From Brachyhypopomus gauderio (taxonomy: Eukaryota > Chordata > Actinopteri > Gymnotiformes > Hypopomidae): 64,000 bases of DNA. This document shows, piece by piece, positions 21,770 to 32,203 of the stretch (position 1 is its first letter; each line of letters begins with the position of its first letter). The notes beneath the pieces were generated by a model. It made no database searches, was not told the DNA's origin, and saw only the letters and a program-made list of their open reading frames with translations. A program made the translations under genes and the position numbers. The stretch is from contig NW_027506901.1 in the NCBI RefSeq assembly GCF_052324685.1, positions 1,261,001-1,325,000 of the forward strand, read 5' to 3'.

Positions 21770-22094
21770 CGTATGTCTTATCATGCAGTGATGCTGAGTG
21801 AGGTGACTTGCACCTGTACCCTTGATTTTGAAAGTTGCATAAGAGAGATCTGCAATCAATAGATCAAACGCCACATCTCACTTTTGATTCACAGAATGCC
21901 ACGCTTTTGAACACCTGATCACCTGGAGTTGATACCAGCTTGAAGTTAACAGTGAGTAGACTCTTATGGAGATTCATGTATTTGAATTTACTTCTTAAGC
22001 CATTGGCAACTCATAAGCAATCACATCTGTGCACTCCTCCTTGAGCTTGAGGAAGTCAAAGGAATTGATCTCGATTCTACTCCTACACATTTGG

Positions 22095-22176
22095 TCTGCA
22101 ATGGCCGAGAGGTTAAGGCGTTGGACTTGAAATCCAATGGGGTTTCCCCGCGCAAGTTTGACTCCTGCTTGCAGCG
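22095..22176 (+). tRNA. tRNA-Ser-TGA: Damaged tRNA-Ser(TGA), unit 34
   Basis: TGA anticodon, T1, GCAAG in the T stem, and TTTGACT in the T loop. The last change replaces the invariant C56 that pairs with G19 and lies in the B box. Three defects make a pseudogene likely, although the length is complete. Confidence 0.7.
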
Positions 22177-22359
22177 TAGAGAAGAAAATGTTGTATCCCT
22201 TTTTGGATGTGTGGTAAAATAGAGTCTACTCTCCTCATGGTTGCCAGTTTTTAATATGCTTCTCATGCCATTTGTAAATTTGTGCTGTCAAACTGTAGCA
22301 GTCCAGTGGAAAGACTATCTGGTCACTGGTTTCTCTGCCTTGTGCTTAAAAAGAAAGAA

Positions 22360-22407
22360 CTCCCCGTCGGAGAATCGAACCCCGGTCTTCCGCATGACAG
22401 GCGGAGA
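22360..22407 (-). pseudogene. tRNA-Asp lacking its 5' third, unit 34
   Basis: Same 52-bp deletion and cggag change as unit 17. In addition the last base of the anticodon loop is changed at a CpG (CTGTCAT). Confidence 0.93.
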
Positions 22408-22704
22408 GTGAGGTGACTTGCACCTGTACCCTTGATTTTGAACGTTGCATAAAAAAGATCTGCAATCAATAGATCAAACGCCACATCTCACTTTTGATTC
22501 ACAGAATGCCATGCTTTTGAACACCTGATCACCTGGAGTTGATACCAGCTGGAAGTTAACAGTGAGTAGACTCTTATGGAGATTCATGTATTTGAATTTA
22601 CTTCTTAAGCCATTGGCAACTCATAAGCAATCACATCTGTGCACTCCTCCTTGAGCTTGAGGAAGTCAAAGGAATTGATCTCGATTCTACTCCTACACAT
22701 TTGG

Positions 22705-22786
22705 TCTGCAATGGCCGAGAGGTTAAGGCGTTGGACTTGAAATCCAATGGGGTTTCCCCGCGGAGGTTCGACTCCTGCTTGCAGCG
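22705..22786 (+). tRNA. tRNA-Ser-TGA: tRNA-Ser(TGA), T1 and G:G in T stem, unit 35
   Basis: TGA anticodon and T1. The T stem reads GGAGG opposite CCTGC, giving a G:G mismatch. Likely weak or non-functional. Confidence 0.75.
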
Positions 22787-22969
22787 TAGAGAAGAAAATG
22801 TTGTATCCCTTTTTGGATGTGTGGTAAAATAGAGTCTACTCTCCTCATGGTTGCCAGTTTTTAATATGCTTCTCATGCCATTTGTAAATTTGTGCTGTCA
22901 AACTGTAGCAGTCCAGTGGAAAGACTGTCTGGTCACTGGTTTCTCTGCCTTGTGCTTAAAAAGAAAGAA

Positions 22970-23017
22970 CTCCCCGTCGGAGAATCGAACCCCGGTCTTC
23001 CGCGTGACAGGCGGAGA
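22970..23017 (-). pseudogene. tRNA-Asp lacking its 5' third, unit 35
   Basis: Same 52-bp deletion and cggag change as unit 17. Confidence 0.93.
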
Positions 23018-23314
23018 GTGAGGTGACTTGCACCTGTACCCTTGATTTTGAAAGTTGCATAAAAAAGATCTGCAATCAATAGATCAAACGCCACATCTCA
23101 CTTTTGATTCACAGAATGCCACGCTTTTGAACACCTGATCACCTGGAGTTGATACCAGCTGGAAGTTAACAGTGTGTAGACTCTTATGGAGATTCATGTA
23201 TTTGAATTTACTTCTTAAGCCATTGGCAACTCAGAATCAATGACATATGTGCACTCCTCCTTGAGCTTGAGGAAGTCAAAGGAATTGATCTCGATTCTAC
23301 TCCTACACATTTGG

Positions 23315-23396
23315 GCTGCAATGGCCGAGAGGTTAAGGCGTTGGACTCGAAATCCAATGGGGTTTCCCCGCGCAGGTTCGACTCCTGCTTGCAGCG
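23315..23396 (+). tRNA. tRNA-Ser-CGA: tRNA-Ser(CGA), unit 36
   Basis: Reference CGA body, A-type flank. Confidence 0.95.
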
Positions 23397-23579
23397 TAGA
23401 GAAGAAAATGTTGTATCCCTTTTTGGATGTGTGGTAAAATAGAGTCTACTCTCCTCATGGTTGCCAGTTTTGAATATGCTTCTCATGCCATTTGTAAATT
23501 TGTGCTGTCAAACTGTAGCAGTCCAGTGGAAAGACTGTCTGGTCACTGGTTTCTCTGCCTTGTGCTTAAAAAGAAAGAA

Positions 23580-23651
23580 CTCCCCGTCGGGGAATCGAAC
23601 CCCGGTCTTCCGCGTGACAGGCGGAGATACTATCCACTATACTAACGAGGA
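23580..23651 (-). tRNA. tRNA-Asp-GTC: tRNA-Asp(GTC), unit 36
   Basis: Reference form. Confidence 0.95.
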
Positions 23652-23976
23652 CGTATGTTTTATCATGCAGTGATGCTGAGTGAGGTGACTTGCACCTGTA
23701 CCCTTGATTTTGAAAGTTGCATTAAAAAGATCTGCAATCAATAGATCAAACGCCACATCTCACTTTTGATTCACAGAATGCCACGCTTTTGAACACCTGA
23801 TCACCTGGAGTTGATACCAGCTTGAAGTTAACAGTGAGTAGACTCTTATGGAGATTCATGTATTTGAATTTACTTCTTAAGCCATTGGCAACTCAGAATC
23901 AATGACATCTGTGCACTCCTCCTTGAGCTTGAGGAAGTCAAAGGAATTGATCTCGATTCTACTCCTACACGTTTGG

Positions 23977-24058
23977 GCTGCAATGGCCGAGAGGTTAAGG
24001 CGTTGGACTCGAAATCCAATGGGGTTTCCCCGCGCAGGTTCGACTCCTGCTTGCAGCG
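23977..24058 (+). tRNA. tRNA-Ser-CGA: tRNA-Ser(CGA), unit 37
   Basis: Reference CGA body. The flank is gacatctgtg with a private change cacgtttggg just upstream. Confidence 0.95.
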
Positions 24059-24241
24059 TAGAGAAGAAAATGTTGTATCCCTTTTTGGATGTGTGGTAAA
24101 ATAGAGTCTACTCTCCTCATGGTTGCCAGTTTTTAATATGCTTCTCATGCCATTTGTAAATTTGTGCTGTCAAACTGTAGCAGTCCAGTGGAAAGACTGT
24201 CTGGTCACTGGTTTCTCTGCCTTGTGCTTAAAAAGAAAGAA

Positions 24242-24289
24242 CTCCCCGTCGGAGAATCGAACCCCGGTCTTCCGCGTGACAGGCGGAGA
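24242..24289 (-). pseudogene. tRNA-Asp lacking its 5' third, unit 37
   Basis: Same 52-bp deletion and cggag change as unit 17, here beside an undamaged CGA tRNA-Ser. Confidence 0.93.
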
Positions 24290-24586
24290 GTGAGGTGACT
24301 TGCACCTGTACCCTTGATTTTGAAAGTTGCATAAAAAAGATCTGCAATCAATAGATCAAACGCCACATCTCACTTTTGATTCACAGAATGCCACGCTTTT
24401 GAACACCTGATCACCTGGAGTTGATACCAGCTGGAAGTTAACAGTGTGTAGACTCTTATGGAGATTCATGTATTTGAATTTACTTCTTAAGCCATTGGCA
24501 ACTCAGAATCAATGACATATGTGCACTCCTCCTTGAGCTTGAGGAAGTCAAAGGAATTGATCTCGATTCTACTCCTACACATTTGG

Positions 24587-24668
24587 GCTGCAATGGCCGA
24601 GAGGTTAAGGCGTTGGACTCGAAATCCAATGGGGTTTCCCCGCGCAGGTTCGACTCCTGCTTGCAGCG
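24587..24668 (+). tRNA. tRNA-Ser-CGA: tRNA-Ser(CGA), unit 38
   Basis: Reference CGA body, A-type flank. Confidence 0.95.
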
Positions 24669-24851
24669 TAGAGAAGAAAATGTTGTATCCCTTTTTGGAT
24701 GTGTGGTAAAATAGAGTCTACTCTCCTCATGGTTGCCAGTTTTGAATATGCTTCTCATGCCATTTGTAAATTTGTGCTGTCAAACTGTAGCAGTCCAGTG
24801 GAAAGACTGTCTGGTCACTGGTTTCTCTGCCTTGTGCTTAAAAAGAAAGAA

Positions 24852-24923
24852 CTCCCCGTCGGGGAATCGAACCCCGGTCTTCCGCGTGACAGGCGGAGAT
24901 ACTATCCACTATACTAACGAGGA
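24852..24923 (-). tRNA. tRNA-Asp-GTC: tRNA-Asp(GTC), unit 38
   Basis: Reference form. Confidence 0.95.
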
Positions 24924-25248
24924 CGTATGTTTTATCATGCAGTGATGCTGAGTGAGGTGACTTGCACCTGTACCCTTGATTTTGAAAGTTGCATTAAAAA
25001 GATCTGCAATCAATAGATCAAACGCCACATCTCACTTTTGATTCACAGAATGCCACGCTTTTGAACACCTGATCACCTGGAGTTGATACCAGCTTGAAGT
25101 TAACAGTGAGTAGACTCTTATGGAGATTCATGTATTTGAATTTACTTCTTAAGCCATTGGCAACTCAGAATCAATGACATCTGTGCACTCCTCCTTGAGC
25201 TTGAGGAAGTCAAAGGAATTGATCTCGATTCTACTCCTACACATTTGG

Positions 25249-25330
25249 GCTGCAATGGCCGAGAGGTTAAGGCGTTGGACTCGAAATCCAATGGGGTTTC
25301 CCCGCGCAGGTTCGACTCCTGCTTGCAGCG
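25249..25330 (+). tRNA. tRNA-Ser-CGA: tRNA-Ser(CGA), unit 39
   Basis: Reference CGA body, flank gacatctgtg. Confidence 0.95.
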
Positions 25331-25513
25331 TAGAGAAGAAAATGTTGTATCCCTTTTTGGATGTGTGGTAAAATAGAGTCTACTCTCCTCATGGTTGCCA
25401 GTTTTGAATATGCTTCTCATGCCATTTGTAAATTTGTGCTGTCAAACTGTTGCAGTCCAGTGGAAAGACTGTCTGGTCACTGGTTTCTCTGCCTTGTGCT
25501 TAAAAAGAAAGAA

Positions 25514-25584
25514 CTCCCCGTCGGGGAATCGAACCCCGGTTTCCGCGTGACAGGCGGAGATACTATCCACTATACTAACGAGGA
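25514..25584 (-). tRNA. tRNA-Asp-GTC: tRNA-Asp(GTC), 71 nt, variable-loop deletion, unit 39
   Basis: One base is missing from the variable loop (AGAC becomes AAC). Stems and anticodon are intact. The spacer also has a private change (ctgttgcag). Confidence 0.85.
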
Positions 25585-25909
25585 CGTATGTCTTATCATG
25601 CAGTGATGCTGAGTGAGGTGACTTGCACCTGTACCCTTGATTTTGAAAGTTGCATAAAAAAGATCTGCAATCAATAGATCAAACGCCACATCTCACTTTT
25701 GATTCACAGAATGCCACGCTTTTGAACACCTGATCACCTGGAGTTGATACCAGCTTGAAGTTAACAGTGAGTAGACTCTTATGGAGATTCATGTATTTGA
25801 ATTTACTTCTTAAGCCATTGGCAACTCAGAATCAATGACATCTGTGCACTCCTCCTTGAGCTTGAGGAAGTCAAAGGAATTGATCTCGATTCTACTCCTA
25901 CACATTTGG

Positions 25910-25991
25910 GCTGCAATGGCCGAGAGGTTAAGGCGTTGGACTTGAAATCCAATGGGGTTTCCCCGCGCAGGTTCGACTCCTGCTTGCAGCG
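25910..25991 (+). tRNA. tRNA-Ser-TGA: tRNA-Ser(TGA), G1 intact, unit 40
   Basis: Anticodon TGA in an otherwise reference body, with G1:C72 paired. Confidence 0.93.
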
Positions 25992-26174
25992 TAGAGAAGA
26001 AAATGTTGTATCCCTTTTTGGATGTGTGGTAAAATAGAGTCTACTCTCCTCATGGTTGCCAGTTTTGAATATGCTTCTCATGCCATTTGTAAATGTGTGC
26101 TGTCAAACTGTAGCAGTCCAGTGGAAAGACTGTCTGGTCACTGGTTTCTCTGCCTTGTGCTTAAAAAGAAAGAA

Positions 26175-26246
26175 CTCCCCGTCGGGGAATCGAACCCCGG
26201 TCTTCCGCGTGACAGGCGGAGATACTATCCACTATACTAACGAGGA
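26175..26246 (-). tRNA. tRNA-Asp-GTC: tRNA-Asp(GTC), unit 40
   Basis: Reference form. Confidence 0.95.
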
Positions 26247-26571
26247 CGTATGTCTTATCATGCAGTGATGCTGAGTGAGGTGACTTGCACCTGTACCCTT
26301 GATTTTGAAAGTTGCATAAAAAAGATCTGCAATCAATAGATCAAACGCCACATCTCACTTTTGATTCACAGAATGCCACGCTTTTGAACACCTGATCACC
26401 TGGAGTTGATACCAGCTTGAAGTTAACAGTGAGTAGACTCTTATGGAGATTCATGTATTTGAATTTACTTCTTAAGCCATTGGCAACTCAGAATCAATGA
26501 CATCTGTGCACTCCTCCTTGAGCTTGAGGAAGTCAAAGGAATTGATCTCGATTCTACTCCTACACATTTGG

Positions 26572-26653
26572 GCTGCAATGGCCGAGAGGTTAAGGCGTTG
26601 GACTCGAAATCCAATGGGGTTTCCCCGCGGAGGTTCGACTCCTGCTTGCAGCG
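26572..26653 (+). tRNA. tRNA-Ser-CGA: tRNA-Ser(CGA) with G:G in T stem, unit 41
   Basis: CGA anticodon but the T stem reads GGAGG, as in unit 35. One mismatch. Confidence 0.85.
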
Positions 26654-26836
26654 TAGAGAAGAAAATGTTGTATCCCTTTTTGGATGTGTGGTAAAATAGA
26701 GTCTACTCTCCTCATGGTTGCCAGTTTTTAATATGCTTCTCATGCCATTTGTAAATTTGTGCTGTCAAACTGTAGCAGTCCAGTGGAAAGACTGTCTGGT
26801 CACTGGTTTCTCTGCCTTGTGCTTAAAAAGAAAGAA

Positions 26837-26908
26837 CTCCCCGTCGGAGAATCGAACCCCGGTCTTCCGCGTGACAGGCGGAGATACTATCCACTATACT
26901 AACGAGGA
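26837..26908 (-). tRNA. tRNA-Asp-GTC: tRNA-Asp(GTC), T-stem wobble, unit 41
   Basis: Full length with the cggag change (G:U pair in the T stem). Confidence 0.92.
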
Positions 26909-27233
26909 CGTATGTTTTATCATGCAGTGATGCTGAGTGAGGTGACTTGCACCTGTACCCTTGATTTTGAAAGTTGCATAAAAAAGATCTGCAATCAATA
27001 GATCAAACGCCACATCTCACTTTTGATTCACAGAATGCCACGCTTTTGAACACCTGATCACCTGGAGTTGATACCAGCTTGAAGTTAACAGTGAGTAGAC
27101 TCTTATGGAGATTCATGTATTTGAATTTACTTCTTAAGCCATTGGCAACTCAGAATCAATGACATCTGTGCACTCCTCCTTGAGCTAGAGGAAGTCAAAG
27201 GAATTGATCTCGATTCTACTCCTACACATTTGG

Positions 27234-27315
27234 GCTGCAATGGCCGAGAGGTTAAGGCGTTGGACTCGAAATCCAATGGGGTTTCCCCGCGCAGGTTCGA
27301 CTCCTGCTTGCAGCG
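27234..27315 (+). tRNA. tRNA-Ser-CGA: tRNA-Ser(CGA), unit 42
   Basis: Reference CGA body with upstream gagctagagg and the trailer aaatatcata. The same combination recurs in units 45 and 54. Confidence 0.95.
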
Positions 27316-27498
27316 TAGAGAAGAAAATATCATATCCCTTTTTGGATGTGTGGTAAAATAGAGTCTACTCTCCTCATGCTTGCCAGTTTTGAATATGCTT
27401 CTCATGCCATTTGTAAATTTGTGCTGTCAAACTGTAGCAGTCCAGTGGAAAGACTGTCTGGTCACTGGTTTCTCTGCCTTGTGCTTAAAAAGAAAGAA

Positions 27499-27570
27499 CT
27501 CCCCGTCGGGGAATCGAACCCCGGTCTTCCGCGTGACAGGCGGAGATACTATCCACTATACTAACGAGGA
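27499..27570 (-). tRNA. tRNA-Asp-GTC: tRNA-Asp(GTC), unit 42
   Basis: Reference form. Confidence 0.95.
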
Positions 27571-27895
27571 CGTATGTCTTATCATGCAGTGATGCTGAGT
27601 GAGGTGACTTGCACCTGTACCCTTGATTTTGAAAGTTGCATAAAAAAGATCTGCAATCAATAGATCAAACGCCACATCTCACTTTTGATTCACAGAATGC
27701 CACGCTTTTGAACACCTGATCACCTGGAGTTGATACCAGCTTGAAGTTAACAGTGAGTAGACTCTTATGGAGATTCATGTATTTGAATTTACTTCTTAAG
27801 CCATTGGCAACTCAGAATCAATGACATCTGTGCACTCCTCCTTGAGCTTGAGGAAGTCAAAGGAATTGATCTCGATTCCACTCCTACACATTTGG

Positions 27896-27977
27896 GCTGC
27901 AATGGCCGAGAGGTTAAGGCATTGGACTCGAAATCTAATGGGGTTTCCCCACGCAGGTTCGACTCCTGCTTGCAGCG
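27896..27977 (+). tRNA. tRNA-Ser-CGA: tRNA-Ser(CGA), b variant, unit 43
   Basis: b body as in unit 1. Confidence 0.92.
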
Positions 27978-28160
27978 TAGAGAAGAAAATGTTGTATCCC
28001 TTTTTGGATGTGTGGTAAAATAGAGTCTACTCTCCTCATGCTTGCCAGTTTTGAATATGCTTCTCATGCCATTTGTAAATTTGTGCTGTCAAACTGTAGC
28101 AGTCCAGTGGAAAGACTGTCTGGTCACTGGTTTCTCTGCCTTGTGCTTAAAAAGAAAGAA

Positions 28161-28232
28161 CTCCCCGTCGGGGAATCGAACCCCGGTCTTCCGCGTGACA
28201 GGCGGAGACACTATCCACTATACTAACGAGGA
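28161..28232 (-). tRNA. tRNA-Asp-GTC: tRNA-Asp(GTC), D-stem variant, unit 43
   Basis: The 3' D-stem strand reads GTGT instead of GTAT; the pair becomes U:G. Shared with units 52 and 56. Confidence 0.93.
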
Positions 28233-28557
28233 CGTATGTCTTATCATGCAGTGATGCTGAGTGAGGTGACTTGCACCTGTACCCTTGATTTTGAAAGTTG
28301 CATAAAAAAGATCTGCAATCAATAGATCAAACGCCACATCTCACTTTTGATTCACAGAATGCCACGCTTTTGAACACCTGATCACCTGGAGTTGATACCA
28401 GCTTGAAGTTAACAGTGAGTAGACTCTTATGGAGATTCATGTATTTGAATTTACTTCTTAAGCCATTGGCAACTCAGAATCAATGACATCTGTGCACTCC
28501 TCCTTGAGCTTGAGGAAGTCAAAGGAATTGATCTCGATTCTACTCCTACACATTTGG

Positions 28558-28639
28558 GCTGCAATGGCCGAGAGGTTAAGGCGTTGGACTTGAAATCCAA
28601 TGGGGTTTCCCCGCGCAGGTTCGACTCCTGCTTGCAGCG
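28558..28639 (+). tRNA. tRNA-Ser-TGA: tRNA-Ser(TGA), G1 intact, unit 44
   Basis: Anticodon TGA, otherwise reference body. Confidence 0.93.
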
Positions 28640-28822
28640 TAGAGAAGAAAATGTTGTATCCCTTTTTGGATGTGTGGTAAAATAGAGTCTACTCTCCTCA
28701 TGCTTGCCAGTTTTGAATATGCTTCTCATGCCATTTGTAAATTTGTGCTGTCAAACTGTAGCAGTCCAGTGGAAAGACTGTCTGGTCACTGGTTTCTCTG
28801 CCTTGTGCTTAAAAAGAAAGAA

Positions 28823-28894
28823 CTCCCCGTCGGGGAATCGAACCCCGGTCTTCCGCGTGACAGGCGGAGATACTATCCACTATACTAACGAGGA
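28823..28894 (-). tRNA. tRNA-Asp-GTC: tRNA-Asp(GTC), unit 44
   Basis: Reference form. Confidence 0.95.
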
Positions 28895-29219
28895 CGTATG
28901 TTTTATCATGCAGTGATGCTGAGTGAGGTGACTTGCACCTGTACCCTTGATTTTGAAAGTTGCATAAAAAAGATCTGCAATCAATAGATCAAACGCCACA
29001 TCTCACTTTTGATTCACAGAATGCCACGCTTTTGAACACCTGATCACCTGGAGTTGATACCAGCTTGAAGTTAACAGTGAGTAGACTCTTATGGAGATTC
29101 ATGTATTTGAATTTACTTCTTAAGCCATTGGCAACTCAGAATCAATGACATCTGTGCACTCCTCCTTGAGCTAGAGGAAGTCAAAGGAATTGATCTCGAT
29201 TCTACTCCTACACATTTGG

Positions 29220-29301
29220 GCTGCAATGGCCGAGAGGTTAAGGCGTTGGACTCGAAATCCAATGGGGTTTCCCCGCGCAGGTTCGACTCCTGCTTGCAGC
29301 G
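29220..29301 (+). tRNA. tRNA-Ser-CGA: tRNA-Ser(CGA), unit 45
   Basis: Reference CGA body with the gagctagagg flank of unit 42, exactly 1986 bp downstream of it. Confidence 0.95.
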
Positions 29302-29484
29302 TAGAGAAGAAAATATCATATCCCTTTTTGGATGTGTGGTAAAATAGAGTCTACTCTCCTCATGCTTGCCAGTTTTGAATATGCTTCTCATGCCATTTGT
29401 AAATTTGTGCTGTCAAACTGTAGCAGTCCAGTGGAAAGACTGTCTGGTCACTGGTTTCTCTGCCTTGTGCTTAAAAAGAAAGAA

Positions 29485-29556
29485 CTCCCCGTCGGGGAAT
29501 CGAACCCCGGTCTTCCGCGTGACAGGCGGAGATACTATCCACTATACTAACGAGGA
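29485..29556 (-). tRNA. tRNA-Asp-GTC: tRNA-Asp(GTC), unit 45
   Basis: Reference form. Confidence 0.95.
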
Positions 29557-29881
29557 CGTATGTCTTATCATGCAGTGATGCTGAGTGAGGTGACTTGCAC
29601 CTGTACCCTTGATTTTGAAAGTTGCATAAAAAAGATCTGCAATCAATAGATCAAACGCCACATCTCACTTTTGATTCACAGAATGCCACGCTTTTGAACA
29701 CCTGATCACCTGGAGTTGATACCAGCTTGAAGTTAACAGTGAGTAGACTCTTATGGAGATTCATGTATTTGAATTTACTTCTTAAGCCATTGGCAACTCA
29801 GAATCAATGACATCTGTGCACTCCTCCTTGAGCTTGAGGAAGTCAAAGGAATTGATCTCGATTCCACTCCTACACATTTGG

Positions 29882-29963
29882 GCTGCAATGGCCGAGAGGT
29901 TAAGGCATTGGACTCGAAATCTAATGGGGTTTCCCCACGCAGGTTCGACTCCTGCTTGCAGCG
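29882..29963 (+). tRNA. tRNA-Ser-CGA: tRNA-Ser(CGA), b variant, unit 46
   Basis: b body as in unit 1. Confidence 0.92.
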
Positions 29964-30146
29964 TAGAGAAGAAAATGTTGTATCCCTTTTTGGATGTGTG
30001 GTAAAATAGAGTCTACTCTCCTCATGCTTGCCAGTTTTGAATATGCTTCTCATGCCATTTGTAAATTTGTGCTGTCAAACTGTAGCAGTCCAGTGGAAAG
30101 ACTGTCTGGTCACTGGTTTCTCTGCCTTGTGCTTAAAAAGAAAGAA

Positions 30147-30218
30147 CTCCCCGTCGGGGAATCGAACCCCAGTCTTCCGCGTGACAGGCGGAGATACTAT
30201 CCACTATACTAACGAGGA
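30147..30218 (-). tRNA. tRNA-Asp-GTC: tRNA-Asp(GTC), T-stem wobble, unit 46
   Basis: T stem TGGGG opposite CCCCG gives a U:G closing pair; the change is at a CpG. Confidence 0.92.
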
Positions 30219-30543
30219 CATATGTCTTATCATGCAGTGATGCTGAGTGAGGTGACTTGCACCTGTACCCTTGATTTTGAAAGTTGCATAAGAAAGATCT
30301 GCAATCAATAGATCAAACGCCACATCTCACTTTTGATTCACAGAATGCCACGCTTTTGAACACCTGATCACCTGGAGTTGATACCAGCTGGAAGTTAACA
30401 GTGTGTAGACTCTTATGGAGATTCATGTATTTGAATTTACTTCTTAAGCCATTGGCAACTCAGAATCAATGACATATGTGCACTCCTCCTTGAGCTTGAG
30501 GAAGTCAAAGGAATTGATCTCGATTCTACTCCTACACATTTGG

Positions 30544-30625
30544 GCTGCAATGGCCGAGAGGTTAAGGCGTTGGACTCGAAATCCAATGGGGTTTCCCCGC
30601 GCAGGTTCGACTCCTGCTTGCAGCG
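30544..30625 (+). tRNA. tRNA-Ser-CGA: tRNA-Ser(CGA), unit 47
   Basis: Reference CGA body, A-type flank. Confidence 0.95.
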
Positions 30626-30808
30626 TAGAGAAGAAAATGTTGTATCCCTTTTTGGATGTGTGGTAAAATAGAGTCTACTCTCCTCATGGTTGCCAGTTTT
30701 GAATATGCTTCTCATGCCATTTGTAAATTTGTGCTGTCAAACTGTAGCAGTCCAGTGGAAAGACTGTCTGGTCACTGGTTTCTCTGCCTTGTGCTTAAAA
30801 AGAAAGAA

Positions 30809-30880
30809 CTCCCCGTCAGGGAATCGAACCCCGGTCTTCCGCGTGACAGGCGGAGATACTATCCACTATACTAACGAGGA
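30809..30880 (-). tRNA. tRNA-Asp-GTC: tRNA-Asp(GTC), T-stem wobble, unit 47
   Basis: The 3' T-stem strand reads CCCTG, giving a G:U pair; the change is at a CpG. Confidence 0.92.
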
Positions 30881-31205
30881 CGTATGTTTTATCATGCAGT
30901 GATGCTGAGTGAGGTGACTTGCACCTGTACCCTTGATTTTGAAAGTTGCATTAAAAAGATCTGCAATCAATAGATCAAACGCCACATCTCACTTTTGATT
31001 CACAGAATGCCACGCTTTTGAACACCTGATCACCTGGAGTTGATACCAGCTTGAAGTTAACAGTGAGTAGACTCTTATGGAGATTCATGTATTTGAATTT
31101 ACTTCTTAAGCCATTGGCAACTCAGAATCAATGACATCTGTGCACTCCTCCTTGAGCTTGAGGAAGTCAAAGGAATTGATCTCGATTCTACTCCTACACA
31201 TTTGG

Positions 31206-31287
31206 GCTGCAATGGCCGAGAGGTTAAGGCGTTGGACTCGAAATCCAATGGGGTTTCCCCGCGCAGGTTCGACTCCTGCTTGCAGCG
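31206..31287 (+). tRNA. tRNA-Ser-CGA: tRNA-Ser(CGA), unit 48
   Basis: Reference CGA body, same flank as unit 39. Confidence 0.95.
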
Positions 31288-31470
31288 TAGAGAAGAAAAT
31301 GTTGTATCCCTTTTTGGATGTGTGGTAAAATAGAGTCTACTCTCCTCATGGTTGCCAGTTTTGAATATGCTTCTCATGCCATTTGTAAATTTGTGCTGTC
31401 AAACTGTTGCAGTCCAGTGGAAAGACTGTCTGGTCACTGGTTTCTCTGCCTTGTGCTTAAAAAGAAAGAA

Positions 31471-31541
31471 CTCCCCGTCGGGGAATCGAACCCCGGTTTC
31501 CGCGTGACAGGCGGAGATACTATCCACTATACTAACGAGGA
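31471..31541 (-). tRNA. tRNA-Asp-GTC: tRNA-Asp(GTC), 71 nt, variable-loop deletion, unit 48
   Basis: Same one-base deletion and ctgttgcag spacer change as unit 39, nine units upstream. Confidence 0.85.
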
Positions 31542-31866
31542 CGTATGTCTTATCATGCAGTGATGCTGAGTGAGGTGACTTGCACCTGTACCCTTGATTT
31601 TGAAAGTTGCATAAAAAAGATCTGCAATCAATAGATCAAACGCCACATCTCACTTTTGATTCACAGAATGCCACGCTTTTGAACACCTGATCACCTGGAG
31701 TTGATACCAGCTTGAAGTTAACAGTGAGTAGACTCTTATGGAGATTCATGTATTTGAATTTACTTCTTAAGCCATTGGCAACTCAGAATCAATGACATCT
31801 GTGCACTCCTCCTTGAGCTTGAGGAAGTCAAAGGAATTGATCTCGATTCTACTCCTACACATTTGG

Positions 31867-31948
31867 GCTGCAATGGCCGAGAGGTTAAGGCGTTGGACTT
31901 GAAATCCAATGGGGTTTCCCCGCGCAGGTTCGACTCCTGCTTGCAGCG
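31867..31948 (+). tRNA. tRNA-Ser-TGA: tRNA-Ser(TGA), G1 intact, unit 49
   Basis: Anticodon TGA, otherwise reference body. Confidence 0.93.
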
Positions 31949-32131
31949 TAGAGAAGAAAATGTTGTATCCCTTTTTGGATGTGTGGTAAAATAGAGTCTA
32001 CTCTCCTCATGCTTGCCAGTTTTGAATATGCTTCTCATGCCATTTGTAAATTTGTGCTGTCAAACTGTAGCAGTCCAGTGGAAAGACTGTCTGGTCACTG
32101 GTTTCTCTGCCTTGTGCTTAAAAAGAAAGAA

Positions 32132-32203
32132 CTCCCCGTCGGGGAATCGAACCCCGGTCTTCCGCGTGACAGGCGGAGATACTATCCACTATACTAACGA
32201 GGA
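32132..32203 (-). tRNA. tRNA-Asp-GTC: tRNA-Asp(GTC), unit 49
   Basis: Reference form. Confidence 0.95.

Larger units (their letters stand above)
1985..21800. repeat. Higher-order B-A-C trimer repeat of tRNA units, period about 1986 bp
   Basis: Reading unit types in order from unit 4 gives B A C, B A/C, B A C, B A C, B A C, A, b, B A C, B A C, B/A C, B A C, B A C. The same type recurs every three units: B-type tRNA-Ser starts at 5599, 7584 and 9569 are 1985 bp apart, and 12827 and 14813 are 1986 bp apart. Units 8 and 26 are chimeras that shorten the trimer to a dimer. This is the organisation seen in alphoid satellites, here in a tRNA array. Confidence 0.85.
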
